Source of the DNA: Magnetococcales bacterium
GTDB lineage: Bacteria > Pseudomonadota > Magnetococcia > Magnetococcales > JADGCH01
Length of the DNA: 11,979 nucleotides
Reading direction: 5' to 3'
NCBI GenBank assembly: GCA_015228995.1
Contig: JADGCM010000044.1
Location: 1 to 11,979, forward strand
The notes beneath the pieces are model-generated. The model was not told where the DNA came from, made no database searches, and saw nothing but the letters and a program-made list of their open reading frames with translations. Below are positions 7,081 through 11,979 of this stretch, one piece after another. The position numbers were made by a program, and so were the translations under genes. Each line of letters opens with the position of its first letter. Position 1 is the first letter of the stretch.

Positions 7081-7464
7081 ATGATCCATCAACCAAGCTC
7101 ACCTGAGCGGGAACAATTGCTGTCACTGTGGCAGCAACTGCCGTCACAACAGCAGTCGTGCCTGCTGCGTTATGCCCGTTTTTTGGTACAGGAACAGGGA
7201 GGGCAAGCTCAACCCGAGCCGGTAACCGTGGTCACCACACCACTACCCATTAAACGGCCTGAGCAGGAATCGGTAGTGCAGGCCCTAAAAAGACTGAAAC
7301 GCACCTATCCAATGATTGATGCCGATACGGGCCTGCTCAACCAAGCCTCACAGCTATTGATGCAAAAGGTGCTCGGGACGACAGCCGATGGGGCCATTAT
7401 TGACCAGATGGAACAGCTGTTTCAACAGCGTTACCAGCGTTGGGTTCAGGAGTACAATCAGTAA
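7081..7464 (+). CDS. Conserved-looking small helical protein of unknown function
   Basis: A 127-residue protein beginning MIHQPSSPEREQLLSLWQ. The N-terminal half (residues 8-38) is an amphipathic helical segment (LLSLWQQLPSQQQSCLLRYA, then RFLVQEQ). A Pro-rich linker follows (QPEPVTVVTTPLPIKRPEQE). The C-terminal half (SVVQALKRLKRTYPMIDADT, then ASQLLMQK, then IIDQMEQLFQQRYQRWVQEY) is basic and helical. It has no signal peptide or membrane span, so it is probably cytosolic. The two-part layout recalls small uncharacterised gammaproteobacterial proteins, but I cannot name a family. The frame is open upstream to 6877, giving an apparent 195-residue product, but that extension is Rpn debris, so ATG 7081 is preferred; no clear ribosome-binding site precedes it, and ATG 7006 is the alternative. 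Its stop overlaps the end of the convergent membrane-protein gene by 7 bases. Confidence 0.62.
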   Translation: MIHQPSSPEREQLLSLWQQLPSQQQSCLLRYARFLVQEQGGQAQPEPVTVVTTPLPIKRPEQESVVQALKRLKRTYPMIDADTGLLNQASQLLMQKVLGTTADGAIIDQMEQLFQQRYQRWVQEYNQ

Positions 7465-7700
7465 AACCGTTCCGGAATGATGCGACCGTTTTCCATACGG
7501 GCGGGTTCATAGTGACGTTTTGGGGCCGCATCCATTTCCCATAAGTGCCAACCGGCCGCTCCTAATAGTGCGCCCAAGAGCAGGAGCAGCCCCCACCCCA
7601 ACGGCGAATAGCCCAGCCAAGTGGTACGCAGACGCCCCATAAGATAGGCGACCACGATCAAAATCACCACAACGGCGACAACGGTCAAAAATATCCTCAT
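7458..7700 (-). CDS. Small two-span membrane protein, unknown function, coupled to metF
   Basis: An 80-residue protein with two hydrophobic segments, residues ~3-21 (IFLTVVAVVVILIVVAYLM) and ~35-55 (GWGLLLLLGALLGAAGWHLW), joined by a basic loop (GRLRTTWLG). A polar C-terminal tail (RHYEPARMENGRIIPERFY) resembles the Y-PP-x-DGR-IPG-F tails of small proteobacterial membrane proteins (from memory, unverified). The ATG overlaps the metF stop as ATGA (7697-7700), so it is probably translated by coupling from the metF message. No link to folate metabolism is evident from its sequence. The gene ends 7 bases inside the convergent small gene. Confidence 0.7.
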   Translation of the reverse strand: MRIFLTVVAVVVILIVVAYLMGRLRTTWLGYSPLGWGLLLLLGALLGAAGWHLWEMDAAPKRHYEPARMENGRIIPERFY

Positions 7701-8560
7701 GCGCTGCCCATCCCCATCCCGGTCCCGATCTCGTCTAAAACACGCGACACGGCCTCGGAACGATTGAGAGCGAAAAAGTGCAAGCCTGGCACACCCCAGG
7801 CCAATAACTCACGGCATTGACGCACGGCTACCTCGACGCCAATTTCCATCATCGCCAGCCGATCATCGCGTACCCGCTCCAGCGACTCCACCAACCAAGA
7901 AGGCAGAGCGGCCCCAGCGATAGCGGCAAACCGCTGCACCTGGCGAAAATCAGTAATTGGTAGAATACCTGGAATAATCGGGATGCGCCCCCCGATCCGA
8001 TAGGCCTCCTCGACAAAGCGAAACAGGGCGGCATTGTCGTAAAAAAATTGGGTAATGGCAAACTGGGCCCCAGCATGAACTTTTTTAACAAAGAAAGCGA
8101 TATCGGCACCACGGTCACGGGCTTCCGGGTGGATCTCGGGGTAGCAGGCCACCCCAACCCGAAAATGGGGATAATAGTGATGGATATAGGCGACCAGCGG
8201 CACCGATGAGGTAAAATCACCTTGATTGAGAATATCGGCGCTCATTTGCGGGGTACGATCCCCACGCAAGGCCAAGATATGACGGATGCCGTTATCCTGG
8301 TAGTGACGCAACAACGCATCCAGATTGGCGCGTGTATCACCGATACAGGTCAGATGAGCCATCGCTGTCAGGTTGAAGCGGTTCTGGGCTTGGCAGACTA
8401 GGCGAGCGGTATCGGCGCGATTGCCGCCACCTGCCCCGTAGGTCACCGAGATAAAATCAGGCCGATAACGGGCCAATTGCGTCAGCGTCTGCCAAAACAC
8501 CGCTTCACCAGCACCGGTTTTAGGCGGAAAGAATTCAAATGAAAGTGTCGGGCGATTCAT
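7697..8560 (-). CDS. metF: 5,10-methylenetetrahydrofolate reductase
   Basis: A 287-residue cytosolic flavoenzyme that reduces 5,10-methylene-THF to 5-methyl-THF, the methyl donor for methionine synthesis (E. coli MetF is 296 residues). It starts with the family signature LSFEFFPPKT, where Glu9 corresponds to the catalytic Glu28 of E. coli. Then come DFISVTYGAGG, AMAHLTCIGDT, GIRHILALRGD (Asp101 matches E. coli Asp120 near the flavin), the VGVACYPEIHPEA loop, AITQFFYDN, IIPGILPITDF and the C-terminal LHFFALNRSEA. All main FAD and folate landmarks are present. The ATG at 8560 is the only sensible start; the ribosome-binding site is weak (GAAG). The small membrane-protein gene follows by ATGA overlap. 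metF is divergent from rsfS across 115 bases; no SAH or SAM riboswitch or MetJ box array was recognised there. Confidence 0.96.
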   Translation of the reverse strand: MNRPTLSFEFFPPKTGAGEAVFWQTLTQLARYRPDFISVTYGAGGGNRADTARLVCQAQNRFNLTAMAHLTCIGDTRANLDALLRHYQDNGIRHILALRGDRTPQMSADILNQGDFTSSVPLVAYIHHYYPHFRVGVACYPEIHPEARDRGADIAFFVKKVHAGAQFAITQFFYDNAALFRFVEEAYRIGGRIPIIPGILPITDFRQVQRFAAIAGAALPSWLVESLERVRDDRLAMMEIGVEVAVRQCRELLAWGVPGLHFFALNRSEAVSRVLDEIGTGMGMGSA

Positions 8561-8589
8561 AGTTATACACTTCGTCGATGCGTTTTCTT

Positions 8590-8618
8590 TTGAGAAATGG
8601 GCTCAGCTAGCGTACAAT
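8590..8618 (+). promoter_or_regulatory. Strong sigma70-type promoter for rsfS-rlmH
   Basis: TTGAGA (8590-8595, 5/6) and TACAAT (8613-8618, 5/6) are separated by exactly 17 bases. Transcription would start near 8625, about 50 bases before the rsfS start. The -10 box is overlapped by the left arm of an 8-bp inverted repeat. Confidence 0.65.
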
Positions 8619-8643
8619 GCGACTGGGTCGGGTGCCATTGTAC
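8612..8643. repeat. Perfect 8-bp inverted repeat overlapping the rsfS -10 box (possible operator)
   Basis: GTACAATG (8612-8619) and CATTGTAC (8636-8643) are exact reverse complements with a 16-base spacer. The left arm covers the -10 box and the right arm lies just after the expected transcription start, so the transcript would carry only the right arm. This favours a DNA-level role (dimeric regulator) over an RNA hairpin, if it is functional at all. Confidence 0.45.
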
Positions 8644-8662
8644 CACACTGTTGCTGGAAACT

Positions 8663-8668
8663 AAGGAG
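8663..8668 (+). promoter_or_regulatory. Ribosome-binding site fixing the TTG start of rsfS
   Basis: AAGGAG with a 7-base spacer to TTG at 8676. No ATG or GTG lies at suitable distance in frame, so this site decides the start. Confidence 0.75.
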
Positions 8669-8675
8669 CCATTTA

Positions 8676-9026
8676 TTGGAAAGTCATTTGCTTGCTGATG
8701 CGATACAGACTCTACTGGACGACAAAAAAGCTGAAGATATTCAGCAGCTTGATCTGCGCGGTCGGTCTAATATCGCCGATTTTTTTATCATTGCGACCGG
8801 CTCATCCACCACCCACGTAGCGGCACTGGCAGAGGAATTAGACCGATTTGCCTCGCAACAGAAGGTCCCTCTACTGGGTATGGAGGGGTTACCAACAGCA
8901 GACTGGGTGTTGATTGACATGGAAGATGTGGTGGTGCACCTGTTCCGGGCCACTATCCGCGAATTTTATAATTTAGAGAAGTTGTGGCATCCTACCACGG
9001 CGCTCATTGCCCAAAGCCGGCGGTGA
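8676..9026 (+). CDS. rsfS: Ribosome silencing factor RsfS
   Basis: A 116-residue cytosolic protein (E. coli RsfS 105). RsfS binds L14 (uL14) on the 50S subunit and blocks subunit joining when nutrients are scarce. Family landmarks are IQTLLDDKKAEDIQQLDLRG, DFFIIATGSSTTHVAALAEE, the G-x-P-x-x-DW-LID turn (EGLPTADWVLIDMEDVVVHL) and the C-terminal FYNLEKLWH. The start is a TTG with a good AAGGAG site. In many gammaproteobacteria rsfS follows nadD; here it heads its own unit with a strong promoter, divergent from metF. rlmH overlaps its stop (GTGA), so the two are co-translated. Confidence 0.95.
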   Translation: MESHLLADAIQTLLDDKKAEDIQQLDLRGRSNIADFFIIATGSSTTHVAALAEELDRFASQQKVPLLGMEGLPTADWVLIDMEDVVVHLFRATIREFYNLEKLWHPTTALIAQSRR

Positions 9027-9496
9027 AGATTCGGTTATTGGCTATTGGCCGTGGCATGCCGCCGCCGATTCAGCAGTTGGTGCGCGATTATAGCGACCGC
9101 CTCCACCATTATGGCGGGGTGGAACTGATTGAAATTCCCCATGCCCCCCAGCGCACCGATACCCCCGAGCAGGTTCACCGGGCGTTGCTGTGGGAAAAAC
9201 AGCGGCTGTTACCCTATTTGGTCCCGGAAGAGCCGCTGATTCTGCTGGACAGTGGCGGCGAAATGCTCACATCGGAGCAACTGGCCCACCGACTGGAACA
9301 TTACCGTGCGGCCGGCACCCAGCGCTTGATCTTCCTGATCGGTGGCCCCAATGGCTGCGAAACCTCGTTGTGCCAGGGAACACGGCGGCTCTCTCTCGGC
9401 CCCATGACCTTTCCCCACCTGCTGGTGCGGGTGTTACTTTTGGAGCAGCTCTACCGTGCCTTCACCATCCTGCACGGCGTCCCTTATCATCGCTGA
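9023..9496 (+). CDS. rlmH: 23S rRNA (pseudouridine1915-N3)-methyltransferase RlmH
   Basis: A 157-residue SPOUT-class methyltransferase (E. coli 155) that uses S-adenosylmethionine to methylate pseudouridine 1915 in helix 69 of 23S rRNA on assembled ribosomes. The sequence begins VKIRLLAIGRG, matching the family start, so the GTG at 9023 (overlapping the rsfS stop as GTGA) is chosen; a frame opening at 8984 would add 13 residues that belong to rsfS in another frame. Key regions are LILLDSGGEMLTSEQLAHRL, the cofactor-knot segment LIFLIGGPNG, and the C-terminal FPHLLVRVLLLEQLYRAF ending in the conserved HGVPYHR. Only 4 bases separate its stop from that of convergent rsgA. Confidence 0.96.
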   Translation: MKIRLLAIGRGMPPPIQQLVRDYSDRLHHYGGVELIEIPHAPQRTDTPEQVHRALLWEKQRLLPYLVPEEPLILLDSGGEMLTSEQLAHRLEHYRAAGTQRLIFLIGGPNGCETSLCQGTRRLSLGPMTFPHLLVRVLLLEQLYRAFTILHGVPYHR

Positions 9497-9500
9497 CAGC

Positions 9501-10541
9501 TCAGTCTTGCAATAGCAATGTACCATCACCACTAACCTCTAGTGAGTCGGCAATGGCATGCAAGCTGACCAGACGACGTGGGTCGACTTTGCCTTTAGCG
9601 ACAGCAGCCTGTACCGCACAATTCGGTTCGGCATCATGACGGCAATCGCTGAAGCGACATTTGCCCGCATATTTGCTCACGTCACGAAAATAATCAACGA
9701 CCCGATGGGCGGGAATTCCTTGCAAAGCTAGGGCACGGATGCCGGCGGAGTCGATGATGTTGCCCCCTTGCGGCAAGTGGTACAGCCGCGCCGCCGAGGT
9801 GGTTTGACGACCACGACCAATGGCATTGACCTGGCCAACCCGGATCTCTTCGTCGGTGATCCAATGACGAATAAGTGACGATTTACCTACCCCAGACTGA
9901 CCCACCAATAGGGTATTTCGCCCAACCAACTGCTCTGTCAACCATGGCAGCCCTTTGCCGCTATGGGCGGAGACCAACTGCGTCAGGTAGCCCATACGAC
10001 GATAAATTTTTAGATCGCGTTTAAGCTCTTGGCGGTAGCTGCGAAACTCTTTGCCCTGCAACACATCCTGCTTGTTGACCACCAAGATGGCCTCAATACC
10101 CGCCACAGCGGCAACGATCAGATAACGATCCGCCAACCCCATGACAAATCGATCTGGACTAAAAATCACCACCAGACGGTCGATATTGGCGGCCACCGTC
10201 TGCCAACGCCCCTGGGTTCCGGGCCGGCGTAATTCAGAATGACGTGGCGAGATGGCTTCAATGACCCCCTGCCCAGCCGTCTTACCCGGACGCCAGACCA
10301 CCTGATCTCCCGCTGCCGGGCTGCTGTCAACGGTCTCCCGTACCGCACAACGAAACCGTTCTCCTTGCTCGTTTTCCACCTCAGAATTAAAGCCATAGTT
10401 GGCCAATACTAGACCATTTTGCTCTGGGCCATTTTGCTCTGGGCTGGCATCGCCACCTTGAAGGAACTGCCGCCGTCCCGATTGAATGCGGCGATGCTGG
10501 CGAAAATTGAGTTCTTGGGCGGTCGTTCGGCGACGTAACAT
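9501..10541 (-). CDS. rsgA: Ribosome small-subunit GTPase RsgA (YjeQ), with Gln at the usual catalytic His
   Basis: A 346-residue circularly permuted GTPase (E. coli 350) that checks late 30S maturation and releases RbfA. In order: a basic N-terminal tail (MLRRRTTAQELNFRQHRR), a linker with a duplicated PEQNG, an OB-fold (~44-115), and the G domain with NKQD (G4), GQSGVGKSS (G1, residues 214-222), the switch-I Thr pair and DSAG (G3). A C-terminal zinc knuckle (CRFSDCRHDAEPNC) follows. Switch I reads GRGRQTTSAARLY. Gln246 occupies the place of E. coli His248, the histidine proposed from 30S-bound structures to aid GTP hydrolysis. The gene starts 6 bases after the polA stop; GGAGG at 10560-10556 is rather far (14 bases). 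Otherwise intact and probably functional. Confidence 0.95.
   Translation of the reverse strand: MLRRRTTAQELNFRQHRRIQSGRRQFLQGGDASPEQNGPEQNGLVLANYGFNSEVENEQGERFRCAVRETVDSSPAAGDQVVWRPGKTAGQGVIEAISPRHSELRRPGTQGRWQTVAANIDRLVVIFSPDRFVMGLADRYLIVAAVAGIEAILVVNKQDVLQGKEFRSYRQELKRDLKIYRRMGYLTQLVSAHSGKGLPWLTEQLVGRNTLLVGQSGVGKSSLIRHWITDEEIRVGQVNAIGRGRQTTSAARLYHLPQGGNIIDSAGIRALALQGIPAHRVVDYFRDVSKYAGKCRFSDCRHDAEPNCAVQAAVAKGKVDPRRLVSLHAIADSLEVSGDGTLLLQD
10414..10443 (-). repeat. In-frame 15-bp tandem duplication in rsgA
   Basis: The unit CCATTTTGCTCTGGG occurs twice back to back (10414-10428 and 10429-10443). On the rsgA strand it reads PEQNG-PEQNG, in the linker between the basic tail and the OB-fold. Identity of the copies suggests recent slippage in a tolerant linker. 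Confidence 0.85.
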
Positions 10542-10547
10542 GGCGGC

Positions 10548-11979
10548 TCAGTGCGCCTCCGACCAGTGGTGACCGTGACCGATATCGACGCGCAGCGGCA
10601 CCGACAACTGCAGGGCTTGTTCCATCGTCTGCCGTACCAACGCGGTGACCGTCTCTAGCTCTTCTGCGGGCAATTCCAACAACAATTCGTCATGCACCTG
10701 GATCACCATGCGGCAGCGCAGCCCCTGTTGTTGCAAAGCCCGATGGAGTTGGATCATGGCAATCTTGATCACATCAGCAGCCGACCCCTGCAGTGGTGCA
10801 TTAATGGCAGTCCGTTCCGCCATCTCACGCATATTGCGATTGGCGTGGTGGAGATCGGCCAACCAACAACGGCGGCCAGCCAAGGTGGTGACATAACCAT
10901 CCCGGCGGGCCTGTTCCAGCAATTGGGTCCAGTAGCCCCGCACCCCTTGATAGCGGGCAAAATAACGTTCCATATAGTCACGGGCGCGGTTGCGATCAAC
11001 ACCGAGCCGCTGCGCCAACCCAAAGGCACTCATGCCGTACACAAGACCAAAATTGATGGTCTTGGCCATCCGGCGCTGCTCTGCCGATACTTGATCAGCG
11101 GCGGCCAGACCAAACAATTCTGCGGCGGTGGCGCTATGGACGTCGATCCCCGCCGCAAAAGCCTGTTGTAACCGCTCCACCCCACCCAAATGGGCCAGCA
11201 AGCGTAGCTCGATCTGATTGTAGTCAGCCGACAACAACAGCCACCCCGGTGGGGCGATAAAGGCGGTACGAATCATCCGCCCCTCAACGCTACGCACGGG
11301 GATATTTTGTAAATTGGGCGCCGACGAAGAGAGCCGCCCTGTAAGCGTTGCCGCCTGATTGAAACTGGTATGGACCCGACCCGTTAGCGGCTGAATCAAT
11401 TCAGCCAGGGCGTCGGTGTAGGTCAATTGCAACTTAGTCAACGCCCGATAATCCAACACCCGAGCTGGTAATGGATGCCCCGCCTCCGCCAATTTGGTTA
11501 ATACCGTGACATCGGTGCCATAACCAGTCTTGGAACGCTTGCCCCCCGGCAACCCCAGCTTGTCAAACAGGATGGTCCCCAGTTGCTGCGGTGAGTTGAC
11601 ATTAAACGCTTCACCCGCCATCTGCTCGATCTCGGCTACCAATTGCGCCCGTCGTTGGCCAAAATCACCGGACATGGCCGCCAATACCGCCCGATCCAAC
11701 AGGGCGCCGTGGCGCTGCATGTCGATCAGTACCTCCAACAAAGGGCGCTCGACCCGTTGGTAAAGTCCCATCAGCTCCGGTATCGCCTGCAAACGGGGCC
11801 ACAAAGTCTCTGCCGCCTGCCAAGCCACTTCGGCATCCTCACAGGCGTAAGGTCCCGCCCGTTCGATCGGCACTTGATCAAAGGTCAGCGACTGCCGTCC
11901 GCAACGGGTCACCTCCTGGTAGGTAGTGGTGGTGCGGTCTAGTACATCGCGGGCAATATGATCCAGACTGTGCGATCGG
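10548..11979 (-). CDS. polA: DNA polymerase I, C-terminal half (start outside window)
   Basis: The frame is open to base 11979 and gives about 477 C-terminal residues (E. coli PolA 928), covering the end of the 3'-5' exonuclease domain and the whole polymerase domain. Near the edge, SLDHIARDVL and AGPYACEDAEVAW match the exonuclease III motif with its Tyr and Asp, so proofreading is probably kept. Polymerase motif A is SADYNQIELR (~11202-11231), the O-helix is RRMAKTINFGLVYG (~11029-11076) with the usual Phe, and motif C is VHDELLLEL with HD at 10691-10696. The protein ends GHHWSEAH. A GTG at 11912 is not a start: the exonuclease sequence continues upstream of it. PolA fills gaps in repair and removes primers. 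rsgA follows 6 bases after the stop. Confidence 0.97.
   Translation of the reverse strand, partial: RSHSLDHIARDVLDRTTTTYQEVTRCGRQSLTFDQVPIERAGPYACEDAEVAWQAAETLWPRLQAIPELMGLYQRVERPLLEVLIDMQRHGALLDRAVLAAMSGDFGQRRAQLVAEIEQMAGEAFNVNSPQQLGTILFDKLGLPGGKRSKTGYGTDVTVLTKLAEAGHPLPARVLDYRALTKLQLTYTDALAELIQPLTGRVHTSFNQAATLTGRLSSSAPNLQNIPVRSVEGRMIRTAFIAPPGWLLLSADYNQIELRLLAHLGGVERLQQAFAAGIDVHSATAAELFGLAAADQVSAEQRRMAKTINFGLVYGMSAFGLAQRLGVDRNRARDYMERYFARYQGVRGYWTQLLEQARRDGYVTTLAGRRCWLADLHHANRNMREMAERTAINAPLQGSAADVIKIAMIQLHRALQQQGLRCRMVIQVHDELLLELPAEELETVTALVRQTMEQALQLSVPLRVDIGHGHHWSEAH

Noticed and set aside
8075..8077. MetF His162 in the KVHAGAQ segment, where E. coli has Asp
   Set aside because: Human MTHFR has Ser here, so the position varies and is not a sign of lost function.
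8561..8675. SAH/SAM riboswitch or MetJ boxes upstream of metF
   Set aside because: Only 115 bases, shared with the rsfS promoter; no riboswitch core or repeated AGACGTCT-like boxes recognised.
8984..9022. Thirteen extra N-terminal residues for RlmH
   Set aside because: They overlap rsfS in another frame, and the family start VKIRLLAIG matches the GTG at 9023.
11910..11912. GTG as start codon of polA
   Set aside because: The frame continues upstream to the window edge with exonuclease-domain sequence (SLDHIARDVL), so the true start lies outside.

Overview
The window looks like a chromosomal segment of a moderately GC-rich proteobacterium, most likely a gammaproteobacterium. The evidence is the AcrAB/MexAB-type RND efflux pair, an E. 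coli-like RsgA with a basic tail, OB-fold, permuted GTPase and zinc knuckle, the rsfS-rlmH pair, a proofreading-type PolA tail, and a CCCTCTCC...GGAGAGGG palindrome of the kind scattered through proteobacterial genomes. Genus cannot be fixed from the sequence; this is inference from family resemblance.

Left part (1-1857, minus strand): a secreted protein of the ethylbenzene-dehydrogenase (EB_dh) haem-binding type is translationally coupled (ATGA overlap) to a membrane sensor with a large periplasmic domain between two membrane spans. The sensor's output domain lies beyond base 1. A 100-base divergent promoter region separates this pair from a plus-strand efflux operon (1958-6193). That operon encodes a lipoprotein membrane-fusion adaptor and a HAE1-type RND permease, with no outer-membrane channel gene alongside. 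The permease gene carries a GC-rich palindromic repeat, in frame, exactly where its cytoplasmic loop tolerates length change. The same stretch has four G-tracts on the template strand.

Middle part (6194-8560): ridA (minus) converges on the pump operon across a small palindrome that supplies ridA's last codons. An AT-rich gap follows, then the frameshifted remnant of an Rpn-family (recombination-promoting nuclease / putative transposase) gene, which lies by chance in frame with a small uncharacterised gene (7081-7464). That gene converges, with a 7-base overlap, on a minus-strand pair: metF followed by a small two-span membrane protein.

Right part (8561-11979): metF is divergent from rsfS-rlmH, which has a well-formed sigma70-type promoter overlapped by a perfect 8-bp inverted repeat. 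rsfS uses a TTG start chosen by its ribosome-binding site, and rlmH starts at a GTG overlapping the rsfS stop. On the minus strand, polA (5' end outside the window) is followed 6 bases later by rsgA, which converges on rlmH with 4 bases between the stops. RsfS, RlmH and RsgA all act on ribosomes (subunit silencing, 23S methylation, 30S maturation), so this is a ribosome-maturation cluster from two converging transcription units.

The best candidate for an undescribed system is the coupled EB_dh-type haem protein and transmembrane sensor, read as a possible periplasmic haem or redox signalling pair. The clearest anomalies seen directly are the repeat-derived loop in the RND pump, the Rpn pseudogene fusion, and a histidine-to-glutamine change at the position proposed to be catalytic in RsgA.
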